From: Tolumonas auensis DSM 9187 | GTDB taxonomy: Bacteria > Pseudomonadota > Gammaproteobacteria > Enterobacterales > Aeromonadaceae | Length of the DNA stretch: 64,000 nt | Reading direction: 5' to 3' | Assembly: GCF_000023065.1 (NCBI RefSeq) | Contig: NC_012691.1 | Span: 1,222,501-1,286,500, forward strand | Shown here: in pieces, positions 47,284 through 57,218 of the stretch | Numbering within the stretch: the first letter of the stretch is position 1 | Layout of the letters: each line of letters starts with the position of its first letter | Notes under the pieces: generated by a model | The model's input: the letters and a program-made list of their open reading frames with translations, nothing else | Told to the model about the DNA's origin: nothing | The model's database searches: none | Program-made: the position numbers and the translations under genes

Positions 47284-47658
47284 GTGCAACCTAGTTCTGG
47301 TTGGTTTTATTTTTATTTTCACAAGTTACTGACTGAATCTGATCAGAAAAGCGACTGTTCAGCATTTATTGAATTTTTGCTACAGGCAATAGAAGACAGT
47401 TTACAGGAAGCTATCAGCACACAACCAGATGTTGTGTCGGAAAAAACGCGGGTAGAAACGCGGGTAGAAATGCAGGTAAAAACACCGGAACAGATCCTGT
47501 TGTTGTTACAGCGAAACCCTCATATGACACTTTCAGAAGTGGCAGACGCTATTGGCAAATCAGTCAGTACTGTCGAGCGAGCCGTAGCTAAATTGAAAAA
47601 ACAAAACAGGCTGGTTTATCATGGGCCTAAAAAAGGCAGTTATTGGATATGCCAATAG
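47284..47658 (+). pseudogene. C-terminal remnant of a Fic-family protein
   Basis: 124 codons from a GTG without a ribosome site. FHKLLTESDQKSDCSAFIEFLLQAI matches the C-terminal region of Fic proteins, followed by a winged HTH (MTLSEVADAIGKSVSTVERAVAKLKKQNRLVYHGPKKGSYW). The catalytic Fic core (HPFxxGNGR) is absent. A tandem ACGCGGGTAGAA occurs twice in the linker. Probably a leftover from a deletion; could still be a stand-alone wHTH protein. Confidence 0.65.
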
Positions 47659-47741
47659 CATTATCTAAGGTTTTGTTCTTTGGGTCACAAATCTATAATG
47701 GACGTAGATTTAATGGGCTGCTATTGAACAGCCCACGTTTC

Positions 47742-48380
47742 TTATCTATTACTGCACCCAAATGACCGATATTGTGGATTTATATTTTTGCTTTTAGCTT
47801 TTGCCATATAACTAATTCGATATATAAATCTATCCAGATTTAAATTAAAATCTGGTTTGTTGACATCGAGGTAATAGCAAGGGTTTTCAGGGAGGTGCAC
47901 TAACTCTCTAGCTAAATCAATATGCAATCCTAATGCACTACTCCAAGCAGACATAATTATGTAAGCCAAATTGTTTATGCCAGTGTATTGCCCTAAAAAT
48001 GCATACGTATCCTTGTTCAATAAGATAAATGTGTGATAGTGATCTTTATGTTCATTGTTTTGCTCTTTGACCCAAGCATATCTTAGTGTACAAGAATGAA
48101 CTCTAGTACCTGTACGTTTCCTAGCGTTAATATCAGAAATAATTTTTGCTTCTAAAGAAGAAAAAAATCTAGATATTACTGACGAGTCAGTTTTAGCAAA
48201 TGATGTTGGCATGTCATGCTCCATTAGAGGAGCATGACACCCTAATCCAGGAAGTCTTAGATCAATCCTGATTGCAAATGTTCTAGGGTGTTCATTTACC
48301 CCTTTATTTATTACATCCATCATTCTTGATAAGTATGATGGAGTTAACTCTCCATGATTGAGGTTGATGTTCTTATTCAT
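47742..48380 (-). CDS. YagK/YfjJ-type (inovirus Gp2-like) replication protein
   Basis: 212 residues from ATG 48380 (AAGG upstream; frame open to 48551). The chain TFAIRIDLRLPG, ISRFFSSLEAKI, and the RYAWVKEQNNEHKDHYHTFILLN stretch with its HYH motif (HUH-like) are characteristic of YagK/YfjJ domain proteins found in P4-like satellites and E. coli CP4 islands, thought to act in replication initiation. It follows a DUF3987 gene and belongs to the integrase module. AT-rich. Confidence 0.75.
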   Translation of the reverse strand: MNKNINLNHGELTPSYLSRMMDVINKGVNEHPRTFAIRIDLRLPGLGCHAPLMEHDMPTSFAKTDSSVISRFFSSLEAKIISDINARKRTGTRVHSCTLRYAWVKEQNNEHKDHYHTFILLNKDTYAFLGQYTGINNLAYIIMSAWSSALGLHIDLARELVHLPENPCYYLDVNKPDFNLNLDRFIYRISYMAKAKSKNINPQYRSFGCSNR

Positions 48381-48565
48381 ATGAATAACCTTATTATCAG
48401 AGATATACATATTTAAATACTCTGTACTGAGTAATAGATACACATATATATTACCAATCCGACAAATAAATAATGCCATACTCAGGCTAAATCTATTATT
48501 TTCAAGGGAAAACTCAATAAAAAATAGTTGAAATAAATTCCACTTAAACAAAAATAACTCTGGAG

Positions 48566-50002
48566 TTAGTTTGTGATTGTAAATCCAGATTGTATATAGG
48601 GTATATTAGGGTTTTGACCTATACCTATATAGTTTGTTTTATGAGCATTCCATAGCCAGATTCTGTTTTGTTGACAAAGAATGTTCAATAAAAAATCAAG
48701 TCGTCTCTTTTCTCTAAACCTATTAGGGCCATATTGGAGTAAATGGTTTTTTTTGAAATATGTAATTCTATTGGTCATGCAGAAGTTGTTAATCCAAAGA
48801 AATAATTCATTGGACTCTAATTGCATGCTTTGCTCTTCATTTGGTACAGAAAAAACTCTAATATACTCATTTAAGTACCAGCGGCTGAGATGTATTGCAC
48901 TAGTCATGACTTGTCGTGATATATCACCATCATTACCAATAAAATAGTGAATTAATGCTGCAATCCTTGCTGCGTTATCTGCTACTTTTGACGCATAATC
49001 TCTAAAATGATAAAGATATCCATCGGGTAAAAGTTGGGACTCTATTTCATTAAAATAGTCTATCCAGCATTTTTTGGCTTCATGATCGAGGTTAAGCGTT
49101 ATTGGATCTTTATCTTCATGTAAGATCGATTTCATTCGTTCATGAAATACCTGCAAGTGTTCGGTAGATGTTACGGGGTTAGTAATATACCTAGTGCCTT
49201 GTGTACTAGGTGGATAACAGAATAAAAATCTGGCTAAAAAGCCAGAACCTCTAGCATTTTCTCCTTGACGAATTAGATAGGCATTTAAAACGCTACTTTG
49301 AACCAAGATCGACATTGTCAATCGTGCACCAGTAATATGATGGCTAGGTATTGTTTTTCTTTCAGTGGAATAATCTGAACCATCCCATAATTTATTGAGA
49401 AAAGAAAGGTCATCAACTATCTTGGCATTTAGTATAGTACCTCCTTCATCAGACATTATGCCTATAGACTTATTGTGCTCTCCAAGATAGTGTTTGATTG
49501 CTGCTGGTGTGGCATCATTAAATTTCATCTTTTTTCTTTTGGGGATTACTGGTTTTTCTATAAAAAGCTCTTCAAGCTCTTTCGTTAAATGATCATGTTT
49601 TTCATTGCTGTTTATTGCTTTTTTTATTTTAGATGCGATTATTTTCTTTTTTTGTTCCCATGCAAATTTTTTTGCATCAAAGATGGCTAATTCCTTTTTA
49701 TATGCATCTAAGAGCATGTTTTCCATTTCCTGGATCGGCTCCATTAATTTATTTTCTGTGCCGGTTTTTCGTTCTCCTGAATCCCCAACAGACATTACGA
49801 ATACAGAACATGGGGAGATCAAACCCTCCATGCGGCAAACATTTACTTTGTTTTGGCATACCAATGATACGACACCTATCGCTAAATTTGCTACCATATC
49901 TAGTGGCGCTTTTGTCTGATTGGCAGTTTCATAGATAGCATTTGAAAATATCGGAGGTAATCCATTTACCGGACACTCTTTATAAGGGATCATGGGATTC
50001 AT
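48566..50002 (-). CDS. DUF3987 (YfjI-like) protein
   Basis: 478 residues with GAGG upstream. Begins with a DUF3987-type helical region (PPIFSNAIYETANQTKAPLDMVANLAIG) and has a P-loop-like FVMSVGDSGERKTG near residue 72, then a coiled-coil, and GIMSDEGGTIL as a possible Walker B. YfjI-like proteins are common in P4-type islands and are probably replication ATPases, with YagK-like proteins beside them. AT-rich as the neighbours. Confidence 0.78.
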   Translation of the reverse strand: MNPMIPYKECPVNGLPPIFSNAIYETANQTKAPLDMVANLAIGVVSLVCQNKVNVCRMEGLISPCSVFVMSVGDSGERKTGTENKLMEPIQEMENMLLDAYKKELAIFDAKKFAWEQKKKIIASKIKKAINSNEKHDHLTKELEELFIEKPVIPKRKKMKFNDATPAAIKHYLGEHNKSIGIMSDEGGTILNAKIVDDLSFLNKLWDGSDYSTERKTIPSHHITGARLTMSILVQSSVLNAYLIRQGENARGSGFLARFLFCYPPSTQGTRYITNPVTSTEHLQVFHERMKSILHEDKDPITLNLDHEAKKCWIDYFNEIESQLLPDGYLYHFRDYASKVADNAARIAALIHYFIGNDGDISRQVMTSAIHLSRWYLNEYIRVFSVPNEEQSMQLESNELFLWINNFCMTNRITYFKKNHLLQYGPNRFREKRRLDFLLNILCQQNRIWLWNAHKTNYIGIGQNPNIPYIQSGFTITN

Positions 50003-50017
50003 TTTTGTTACCTCAGG

Positions 50018-50254
50018 TTAATTAAATAAATTTTTGTTTCGAATTGAGTGTAAATAGTCTTCAACATCATAAACACTCCATACATGTCTATTGCCTAGTT
50101 TATTTGGTTTAACTAAGCCAGAGGGTAACCGATCTTTACAAATCCATTTTCGAATGGTTTGTGGTTTGGTGTTTATTATTTCTGCCAAGTCTTTTATGTA
50201 TATTAAATACTGACCATTGGTTATATAGGGTTGCAAAATAGAAATGTTATTCAT
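50018..50254 (-). CDS. AlpA-like HTH / excisionase-type regulator
   Basis: 78 residues with a winged MerR-like HTH: YIKDLAEIINTKPQTIRKWICKDRLPSG then RHVWSVYDVEDYL. Strong ribosome site AGGAGATGG. AlpA-like proteins activate the integrase gene or act in excision in P4-type islands. The ATG overlaps the stop of the preceding gene (ATGA), so translation is coupled. Confidence 0.82.
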   Translation of the reverse strand: MNNISILQPYITNGQYLIYIKDLAEIINTKPQTIRKWICKDRLPSGLVKPNKLGNRHVWSVYDVEDYLHSIRNKNLFN

Positions 50255-50673
50255 TTGGCCATCTCCTCTGCTGAGGTTACGGCAAATAAACTGGGCTGTA
50301 GAGGAAATATGGAGAATAGAATGAAAATTAAATCATAGAAGGGATGAAATGAACAATGATTAACTCTGTCTCCGGGACCATCGCTATCGGAGGATTTCGA
50401 ACCACTCACATCTTTTTTTACAGTTTTCCGGCAGGAACTAGTTCTGCAGTTAGAACCGCTAATATGTAAAATCCGTTTACATATTGTTTTATATGTTAAT
50501 GATAACACTTTCGATCTAAAACGATTAATTATATTACGGCATTTTGCCTGTGCTTCATTCAGTATGCTGTTTACTTCTTGCATACTTAGATTTCCAGCAG
50601 ATACATGCTCCTTCTGAGTTGTTGGCTTTGCTGCTGATAAAATATTATCAGCACACAATTCAAGTTCAGTCAT
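50251..50673 (-). CDS. Small protein upstream of the AlpA-like gene, unknown
   Basis: 140 residues. The start has a strong AAGGAAGTGAT site and the stop is coupled with the next gene, so translation is credible. The first half is helical (MQEVNSILNEAQAKCRNIINRFRS); the rest is Ser/Cys rich then hydrophobic and ends LFAVTSAEEMAK, similar in position and end to Icd-like/Ash-type small proteins of P4-like phage satellites, though I cannot confirm this. Confidence 0.5.
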   Translation of the reverse strand: MTELELCADNILSAAKPTTQKEHVSAGNLSMQEVNSILNEAQAKCRNIINRFRSKVLSLTYKTICKRILHISGSNCRTSSCRKTVKKDVSGSKSSDSDGPGDRVNHCSFHPFYDLIFILFSIFPLQPSLFAVTSAEEMAK

Positions 50674-50910
50674 ATCACTTCCTTCTGAGGGTAGTTAACA
50701 GTATTTACAGAAAGCATAGTTAATACTCAATTAAAAAGTCAAGAGGAAAAATGCTAGGTAATCATATATACATCTAAATCAACAGTACGTGTATTTAGTA
50801 CAAGGTTATAACTTGTTAAATAATGCTCCAAATGGGATTATTTTACTGAGAAGTAAATGAATCCATTCCTGACTGAATCTCAAAATATTAAATTCATTAA
50901 TATCATTAGG

Positions 50911-52215
50911 TTAATAGTCATGTATGGTTGCCTGTTCTAATATCCAAGCCTCTATCCTTACATGCCATTTCCTGAGTAAGTCGAGAGGTCTTCTCCGATA
51001 ATGTTTTTCGGCTAGAGCGCTAGGTTTATGTCCCATAATTTGGGCTACGATACCTGTTGGTACTTCAATCCATTCGGTCAGTGTACCAAAACTTCGTCTC
51101 AAACCGTGTAAACTGAGATGAGGTAGTTTTCCGCTTTTTAGGGCTCGATTGTGAGCAATGCGTGGTTCGACAATTTTTCCGCTTGCACTTGCTTTACTAG
51201 AAAAAACCCACGGGTTTTGAGTTCCATCAGGGAATGTTGAGTGAGGGAGTTTTTTGAGTAAATGGGCTACATATGGTGTTAGTGGTATGATTCGTTCACC
51301 TTCAATTTTGTCTTTGATCCGTAAACTTTCCCAGTCAAAATCCACATCCTGCCAACGTAATGACGCTAGCTCTTCTCTACGAGCACCAGTTAGTAATAGT
51401 GCTTGTAAATAAGTTGATTGCACTGGATTGTTCAGTTTTTTTATTTCTGTAAACCAAACATCTAGCTGTTCTTTCTGCAAGCAGTCCCCATCTTTACTAA
51501 GTGATCGAGGGACTACTTTTCTGACGTTATCATCTTGAATTTCATCCTGTTTTATAATTCCTCTGTATTTTGGTTGGCAATTAAGCCATCGAATAAAAGC
51601 TCGTAGTAATCTGTATGCATGTGCGGTGGTTGTTGGTCTGGTTTGTCGTTCTATGCTTAGCCAATCGGCAATTTTAGAAGCCGTTATATTTGACAGAGGT
51701 AAATCAAGAAAAAATGCTAAAGGACCTGGAACTTTTACACCTTCACCCCGTCTTTTTTTGTCTCCTCCTGGATTAGATAGGTTGAGATGATCTTCAATAT
51801 ACCTACTTGAGTAAGGGCGCTTTGTTTTTGAGCTAATGCCGGTTTTCAATTCTGAAATATATTCATCCCAAGCTTCGTGAAACAATACTTTACCTTTACG
51901 TTTCTCAATAAAACGAAGATTTGCCTCCGCTAATTTCTGCGCTTTTTCTTCTCGTGGATCAATACCGGTATCAATGAGCGTTTGCAAACGACGAGCTTCC
52001 GATCGAGCATCATCAATTCGCCAATCATTAACCTTGCCAATGGTCATTCGAATAGTTTTACGAAGAAATATGCCTTGAAAAATAAAACATTTCATATTTT
52101 TCGTTACACGACACGCAAGCATAGGAACATCAGAATCCCAAAGGAATGACTGGTCTTTACCATCAGGCAATGAGAATTTTCTGATGCGATCTGTAGTGAG
52201 TTTTTGCCGTGACAT
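50911..52215 (-). CDS. int: P4-type tyrosine site-specific integrase
   Basis: 434 residues. N-terminal DUF4102-type arm-binding domain (MSRQKLTTDRIRKFSLPDGKDQ...), a core-binding domain, and the catalytic domain with TGARREELASLRW (Arg), LHGLRRSFGTL (H-x-x-R) and EKHYRRRPLDLL (Tyr nucleophile). All catalytic residues are present. AGAGGACG precedes the ATG. The gene starts 183 bases from the tRNA-derived attR and reads into the island, so it is the likely recombinase for the tRNA-Thr integration. Confidence 0.94.
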   Translation of the reverse strand: MSRQKLTTDRIRKFSLPDGKDQSFLWDSDVPMLACRVTKNMKCFIFQGIFLRKTIRMTIGKVNDWRIDDARSEARRLQTLIDTGIDPREEKAQKLAEANLRFIEKRKGKVLFHEAWDEYISELKTGISSKTKRPYSSRYIEDHLNLSNPGGDKKRRGEGVKVPGPLAFFLDLPLSNITASKIADWLSIERQTRPTTTAHAYRLLRAFIRWLNCQPKYRGIIKQDEIQDDNVRKVVPRSLSKDGDCLQKEQLDVWFTEIKKLNNPVQSTYLQALLLTGARREELASLRWQDVDFDWESLRIKDKIEGERIIPLTPYVAHLLKKLPHSTFPDGTQNPWVFSSKASASGKIVEPRIAHNRALKSGKLPHLSLHGLRRSFGTLTEWIEVPTGIVAQIMGHKPSALAEKHYRRRPLDLLRKWHVRIEAWILEQATIHDY

Positions 52216-52235
52216 TCTACGTCCTCTTAAATATA

Positions 52236-52255
52236 GTTACATAGTGCCATGTAAC
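52236..52255 (-). promoter_or_regulatory. Inverted repeat in the integrase promoter region
   Basis: GTTACAT-AGTGCC-ATGTAAC, 7-base arms, 21 bases upstream of the int start; another TATGTAAG follows at 52259. Likely an integrase/AlpA-like protein binding or promoter element. Confidence 0.4.
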
Positions 52256-52398
52256 AGTATATGTAAGTGAAATTTATCAATAAATGTGATCGTTGGTCAA
52301 CAAATATCCACATGGATTTTATTATAGTGCATTGAAAATAAACAAATTAAATATAATTTTCATTGTGTTTCAATATGTTGATATTAATTGATTTTCGG

Positions 52399-52444
52399 AT
52401 TCGTAATGCGAAGGTCGCAGGTTCAACTCCTGTTACCGGCACCA
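52399..52444. other. Right attachment site (attR) with tRNA-Thr 3' fragment
   Basis: Begins with the exact 18-base core ATTCGTAATGCGAAGGTC, then GCAGGTTCAACTCCTGT (T-arm) and TACCGGCACCA (3' acceptor with CCA). This is a tRNA 3' half without its 5' half. Its acceptor strand pairs with the GCCGGTG of the tRNA at 13872 better than that gene's own 3' end, so it is probably the displaced original. Confidence 0.88.
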
Positions 52445-52499
52445 GTTAAATCAATGAGTTACTGATTGGTTGATTCCTTGTTTCGTGTATTTTTTGCTT

Positions 52500-52533
52500 C
52501 ATACCCCTCTCCATACCCCTCTCCATACCCCTC
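52500..52533. repeat. Short tandem repeat, about 2.8 x 12 bases
   Basis: Units CATACCCCTCTC, CATACCCCTCTC and a partial CATACCCCTC, 56 bases right of attR. Could result from slippage or be a remnant of a repeated protein-binding site. Confidence 0.85.
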
Positions 52534-52685
52534 CGATGTCATTCAATGAATACCAGCGTGTTCGTTGCTGATTGCCAATACCGCTGGTGCGAGTGTGGCA
52601 CTCTCATTAGGTCACCCCAGTGAGCCGTGACCTAGCTAGCACGTTGGTGATGCTGTAATCCCCCTCTAATGCCATTCATTGAATA
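52528..52685. repeat. Imperfect direct repeats flanking the LRAT relic
   Basis: CCCCTCCGATGTCATTCAAT at 52528 and CCCCTCTAATGCCATTCATT at 52661, both followed by GAATA, agree at 21 of 25 positions. Confidence 0.6.
52558..52650 (+). pseudogene. Decayed fragment of an LRAT-domain gene
   Basis: The DNA is about 70 percent identical by eye to 17944-18040 inside the LRAT gene; a frame gives SLLIANTAGASVALSLGH against SSLVASTAGASVALSSGT. It lies outside the present island boundary, so it is left from another related element. Confidence 0.7.
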
Positions 52686-52843
52686 TGCGACTTCCTGATC
52701 TAAATGAGGGGCCATATTTGCACTTGTAGAGTCGTTGTAGCTGTTTCTCGTACTTCTTTTCTGATGTAGCAGATTGGTTAGCTATGGCAACTCACTGAAT
52801 GCGTTACTGAAAAATGAACTTTGAAGTTGTTTCTTACAATGCA

Positions 52844-52859
52844 TGTGATTCACATCACA
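52844..52859. promoter_or_regulatory. CRP-cAMP binding site
   Basis: TGTGATTCACATCACA matches the TGTGA-N6-TCACA consensus at all ten fixed bases. It lies 116 bases upstream of the IclR-type regulator, placing the rhamnonate operon under catabolite control. Confidence 0.8.
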
Positions 52860-52974
52860 ATTCAATTTCAATATTTTCCAGTCCTTTGGAATCTCTATCG
52901 TATCCGATCTGTGTCACAAAATTGGCTCTGCTGTACCACAATAATGATTCCAAGGTAAAAGACAGGAGTCCAGT

Positions 52975-53757
52975 ATGTTGGAATCAAGTAAAGTCCCAGC
53001 GCTAACACGAGCTATAGAAATTCTTAATCTGATCGCTCGTATTGGCCCCTGCAGTGCGGCGACCATTATTGCTGAATTAGGCATCCCCAAAAGCACTGCA
53101 TATTTATTATTGTCTGAATTAAAAATGCATCGGTTTCTTCGGCTTGACTCAAATGATAATTATTGTTTATGGACTAAGTTAGTTGAATTGGCTGGTCATG
53201 CACTTAGCAAAATTGACTTGCGCGAAATTGCTCGCAAGCCACTTACTGATTTAATGGAGGATACCGGATTATTGTGTCATCTCGGGATCATCGATAAGGA
53301 TAACGCTTATTACATCCTGAAAATTGAATCTGCTTCCACCATTAGTGTTCGCTCACATGAAGGTAAAAGTCTCTCTTTATATCGTTCAGGGATCGGTAAA
53401 TGTCTGTTGGCATGGCAACCCGAGACTTTACGAAACAACATCATTAGTCATTTAACCTTTGAGCTGGCTACTCCTACAACTATATCTACGCCTGAAGCCT
53501 TCAACGAAGAGCTGAAACTGATCCGTACTCGCGGCTGGAGTTATGACAACGGCGAAGATTATGCCGATGTTCGTTGTGTCGCTGCACCCATCTTTAATAC
53601 TGATAACGAATTGATTGCTGCGATTTCAGTGGTGGGGACAAGCCTGCAAATTAATGAAATCAATCGTGAACAATTAGCCGAAAAGGCCATTGTTTGCGCG
53701 AAAGATATATCCCGTTTATTAGGATGGAAAAGCATCCCCAACTTAAAAGTTTCCTGA
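52975..53757 (+). CDS. rhmR: IclR-family regulator of rhamnonate catabolism
   Basis: 260 residues, AGGAG upstream. N-terminal winged HTH ([41 protein letters not shown]) and C-terminal IclR effector domain ([26 protein letters not shown], and the typical [24 protein letters not shown]). E. coli carries an IclR-family yfaX (rhmR) next to the same pathway genes. It probably senses rhamnonate or KDR. It is the first gene, 19 bases before rhmD, so it would be autoregulated. Confidence 0.87.
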   Translation: MLESSKVPALTRAIEILNLIARIGPCSAATIIAELGIPKSTAYLLLSELKMHRFLRLDSNDNYCLWTKLVELAGHALSKIDLREIARKPLTDLMEDTGLLCHLGIIDKDNAYYILKIESASTISVRSHEGKSLSLYRSGIGKCLLAWQPETLRNNIISHLTFELATPTTISTPEAFNEELKLIRTRGWSYDNGEDYADVRCVAAPIFNTDNELIAAISVVGTSLQINEINREQLAEKAIVCAKDISRLLGWKSIPNLKVS

Positions 53758-53776
53758 AAATAACAAGGAGAACAAC

Positions 53777-54982
53777 ATGGTATTGCCAAAAATTAAAGAA
53801 GTTCGAGCTTGGTTTACTGGTGGCGCAACTGCGGAAAAGGGCGCCGGTGGGGCTGATTATCACGATCAGGGTAATCATCATTGGATCGATGATCACATTG
53901 CCACGCCGATGAGCAAATATAAGCAGTATGAACAGTCAAGACAGTCCTTCGGTATTAACGTTCTTGGTACGTTAGTTATCGAAGTGGAGGCCGATAATGG
54001 GCAGATTGGCTTTGCTGTTTCCACTGCTGGAGAAATGGGCTGTTTTATCGTTGAAAAACATCTAAATCGATTCATCGAAGGGAAATGTGTCAGCGATATT
54101 AAATTGATCCATGACCAGATGCTGGGCGCCACAATGTATTATGCCGGATCTGGCGGTTTAGTGATGAATACAATTTCTTGTGTGGATTTGGCTCTCTGGG
54201 ATTTATTCGGGAAAGTAGTCGGCTTACCCGTTTATAAATTGTTGGGGGGAGCAGTCAGAGATGAAATCCAGTTTTATGCAACAGGTGCCCGACCTGATTT
54301 AGCCAAAGAGATGGGATTTATTGGTGGAAAAATGCCAACGCATTGGGGCCCTCATGATGGTGACAAAGGCATTCGAAAAGATGCAGCAATGGTTGCAGAA
54401 TACCGGGAAAAATGCGGCCCTGATTTCTGGCTGATGCTCGATTGCTGGATGAGCCAGGATGTTAATTACGCGACAAAACTGGCCTATGCTTGTGCGCCAT
54501 ACAATCTGAAATGGATTGAAGAATGTTTACCTCCTCAGCAATACGAAGGTTATCGTGAATTAAAGCGAAATGCCCCTCCTGGCATGATGGTGACCAGTGG
54601 CGAACATCACGGCACACTGCAGTCTTTCCAAACTTTGTCAGAAACAGGCATTGATATTATGCAACCTGATGTTGGTTGGTGCGGCGGGTTAACCACTTTA
54701 GTTGAAGTGGCTGCGATTGCAAAAGCCAGAGGCCAGCTGGTTGTGCCACATGGTTCATCCGTTTATTCACATCATGCGGTGATCACATTTACTAATACTC
54801 CATTTAGTGAGTTTTTGATGACCAGTCCTGACTGTTCAGTATTACGGCCACAATTTGATCCAATTCTTATTAATGAACCGGTTCCAGTGAATGGTCGAAT
54901 TCACAAATCTGTGCTCGATAAACCCGGTTTTGGTGTGGAACTTAACCGGGATTGTAAGTTGAAACGGCCTTATACCCACTAA
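53777..54982 (+). CDS. rhmD: L-rhamnonate dehydratase
   Basis: 401 residues, nearly collinear with E. coli RhmD ([41 protein letters not shown]). Mandelate racemase subgroup of the enolase superfamily: Mg ligands in MLDCWMSQD (Asp), WIEECLPP (Glu) and TSGEHHG (Glu), and the His-Asp dyad region QPDVGWCGG / [10 protein letters not shown]. It dehydrates L-rhamnonate to 2-keto-3-deoxy-L-rhamnonate (KDR). AAGGAG precedes the ATG. Confidence 0.97.
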   Translation: MVLPKIKEVRAWFTGGATAEKGAGGADYHDQGNHHWIDDHIATPMSKYKQYEQSRQSFGINVLGTLVIEVEADNGQIGFAVSTAGEMGCFIVEKHLNRFIEGKCVSDIKLIHDQMLGATMYYAGSGGLVMNTISCVDLALWDLFGKVVGLPVYKLLGGAVRDEIQFYATGARPDLAKEMGFIGGKMPTHWGPHDGDKGIRKDAAMVAEYREKCGPDFWLMLDCWMSQDVNYATKLAYACAPYNLKWIEECLPPQQYEGYRELKRNAPPGMMVTSGEHHGTLQSFQTLSETGIDIMQPDVGWCGGLTTLVEVAAIAKARGQLVVPHGSSVYSHHAVITFTNTPFSEFLMTSPDCSVLRPQFDPILINEPVPVNGRIHKSVLDKPGFGVELNRDCKLKRPYTH

Positions 54983-55054
54983 AACGAGAAGTCACGGCCT
55001 GCAGGCTGGTTTTCAGTGGCCGTGACAGAAAATATATTACTAGAGGATCCTGCT

Positions 55055-56344
55055 ATGATGACCCAATTGGATGTTGTGGTTAAGAAGAATCGCGCCCGTT
55101 TGATACCATTTATGCTAGCTCTTTATGTACTGGCATTTCTGGATAGGTCAAATATCGGTTTTGCTAAAGAAGCCTATCAAATAGACACGGGGCTAAGTAA
55201 TGATGCCTATGCGCTTGGCGCCGGTATCTTTTTCGTCGTATATGCATTTTTGGGTGTTCCGGCCAACTTATTGATGCGCCGTTGGGGAGCAAGGAGATGG
55301 ATTGGCAGTATCACAGTGATATGGGGATTTTTATCAGCCGGAATGGCTTATGCCGACACTGAAGCCAAATTTCTGATCGTCAGAACATTATTAGGTGCTG
55401 CAGAGGCTGGTTTTTTCCCTGGGATGATTTATCTGACTTCGCTCTGGTTTCCACAACAAAACCGAGCCAGCATCATGGGGCTCTTTTATATGGGTGCTCC
55501 CTTAGCCCTGACATTAGGTTCCCCTCTTTCTGGTGCATTACTCGAGATGCATGGCTTCATGGGAAATCCTGGATGGTACTGGATGTTTATGATTGAAGGT
55601 CTGCTAGCAGTAGTAGCAGGTTTCTTTACCTTCTATTGGCTGGATGATACACCGCAATCTGCTCGCTTCCTGTCTAATGACGAAAAACAAGTTCTTTTAA
55701 CTCAACTAGCCAGTGAAGAGGAGAAGAAAGTTGCGTCTCATATTAGTGAAGCCATCAGTAATCCACGTATATGGCAGTTGGCGTTAATTTATCTGACGAT
55801 TCAAATTGCGGTTTATGGCCTGATTTTCTTCTTACCAACTCAAGTAGCAGAGTTGATGGGCACTAAAGTTGGGTTTATGGCCTCAGTAGTTACAGCTATT
55901 CCCTGGATCGCTGCATTGTTCGGAACCTGGTATATACCACGTTACTCCGATCGTATAGGTGAAAGACGAAATGTAGCTGCACTGACCCTGCTTGCAGCCG
56001 GGATTGGAATTGGCGTCTCAGGTTTGGTGTCACCCTTGCTGGCAATTCTGGCACTCTGTGTTGCAGCGGTCGGATTTATCGCTGTCCAACCCGTATTCTG
56101 GACAATGCCAACTCAACTCCTCTCAGGTACAGCTCTGGCTGCTGGTATCGGTTTTGTAAATCTCTTTGGTGCTGTCGGTGGCTTTCTGGCCCCCATCATC
56201 CGCGTAAGAGCCGAAGCCTTTTTTAATAACAGTGCGGCAGGTCTTTTGACGTTGGCCGGGATCGCAATCGTGGGTTCATTCATCATCTTCAGTCTTCACG
56301 TTGTACGTCCTGAACCTTTAGCTTGTAAAGCTACTCAACATTAA
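55055..56344 (+). CDS. rhmT: MFS rhamnonate transporter
   Basis: 429 residues from ATG 55055 (TAGAGG upstream); an in-frame GTG 39 bases earlier is rejected. Twelve hydrophobic segments; the beginning [23 protein letters not shown] is that of the anion:cation symporter family of MFS and matches E. coli RhmT (YfaV). It should import L-rhamnonate by proton symport. It lies between rhmD and rhmA in one operon. Confidence 0.95.
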   Translation: MMTQLDVVVKKNRARLIPFMLALYVLAFLDRSNIGFAKEAYQIDTGLSNDAYALGAGIFFVVYAFLGVPANLLMRRWGARRWIGSITVIWGFLSAGMAYADTEAKFLIVRTLLGAAEAGFFPGMIYLTSLWFPQQNRASIMGLFYMGAPLALTLGSPLSGALLEMHGFMGNPGWYWMFMIEGLLAVVAGFFTFYWLDDTPQSARFLSNDEKQVLLTQLASEEEKKVASHISEAISNPRIWQLALIYLTIQIAVYGLIFFLPTQVAELMGTKVGFMASVVTAIPWIAALFGTWYIPRYSDRIGERRNVAALTLLAAGIGIGVSGLVSPLLAILALCVAAVGFIAVQPVFWTMPTQLLSGTALAAGIGFVNLFGAVGGFLAPIIRVRAEAFFNNSAAGLLTLAGIAIVGSFIIFSLHVVRPEPLACKATQH

Positions 56345-56364
56345 ATTCAGATGTGAGACAAATT

Positions 56365-57171
56365 ATGAACGATTTATTAGCAAATCCTTTCAAAGCAGGT
56401 TTATTGAAAGGAGAAATCCAGATTGGTCTCTGGTTAAGTTCAACTTCGTCCTATGTGGCAGAAATTGCAGCAACATCCGGATATGACTGGCTATTAATTG
56501 ACGGAGAACATGCACCTAACTCAATCCAGGATCTTTATCATCAATTGCAGGCTATCGCACCTTATGCCAGTCAACCTGTGATCCGTCCTGTCGAAGGGCG
56601 TCGCAGCCTTATCAAGCAAATTCTGGACATTGGAACGCGGACGCTCTTGATCCCGATGGTAGATACACCTGAACAGGCAAAAGAAATTGTGGCGGCGACA
56701 CGGTATCCACCTGTGGGTACAAGAGGTGTCGGGGCCAGTGTGGCTCGTGCAGCTCGATGGGGACGTATTGATAACTACATGGCAAAAGCCAATGAGGAAT
56801 TATGTCTTCTGATCCAGGTGGAAAGTAAAACAGCGCTGGATAATTTGGATGCGATATTAGATGTTGAAGGTATTGATGGTGTATTCATTGGCCCGGCCGA
56901 CCTGTCTGCTTCATTAGGTTATCCGGATGATGCCGGAAATCCGAAGGTCCAGCAAATCATTGAACAAAGTATTCGCCGGATCCGAAAAGCAGGTAAAGCA
57001 GCTGGCTTTTTGGCTGTTGATCCTGATATGGCTAAAAAATGTATTGAATGGGGTGCTAATTTTGTTGCTGTAGGAGTAGATACCATGCTTTATACACAAG
57101 CATTGGATAATAGGTTGAAAATATTTAAAGGTGAAAATATCAAAGCAACAAAAATAAATAATAGTTATTAA
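56365..57171 (+). CDS. rhmA: 2-keto-3-deoxy-L-rhamnonate aldolase
   Basis: 268 residues of the HpcH/HpaI class II aldolase family. [34 protein letters not shown] (catalytic His-Asp pair and Arg next), [14 protein letters not shown] (metal Glu), [13 protein letters not shown] (metal Asp) follow. It splits KDR into pyruvate and L-lactaldehyde. ATG 56365 was chosen from homology; the frame is open 12 bases earlier. GTGAGA is the only ribosome-like signal. Confidence 0.96.
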   Translation: MNDLLANPFKAGLLKGEIQIGLWLSSTSSYVAEIAATSGYDWLLIDGEHAPNSIQDLYHQLQAIAPYASQPVIRPVEGRRSLIKQILDIGTRTLLIPMVDTPEQAKEIVAATRYPPVGTRGVGASVARAARWGRIDNYMAKANEELCLLIQVESKTALDNLDAILDVEGIDGVFIGPADLSASLGYPDDAGNPKVQQIIEQSIRRIRKAGKAAGFLAVDPDMAKKCIEWGANFVAVGVDTMLYTQALDNRLKIFKGENIKATKINNSY

Positions 57172-57218
57172 TTGCCTCTTTGTGAAATAAAATTAAAAAC
57201 GTTACTTTGTGGTTATTA

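Larger units (their letters stand above)
52445..52974. other. Region between attR and the rhamnonate operon
   Basis: 530 bases without a gene. It contains a 12-base tandem repeat (52500-52533), an eroded LRAT-gene fragment (52558-52650), direct repeats around it, and a consensus CRP site (52844-52859) upstream of the IclR gene. Confidence 0.6.

Noticed and set aside
52399-52444. A second functional tRNA
   Set aside because: Only the 3' half is present; no D-arm or 5' acceptor precedes the anticodon-arm segment.
52814-53005. 63-codon frame overlapping the CRP site and the start of the IclR gene
   Set aside because: It overlaps the regulatory region and the rhmR start in another frame and has no ribosome site.
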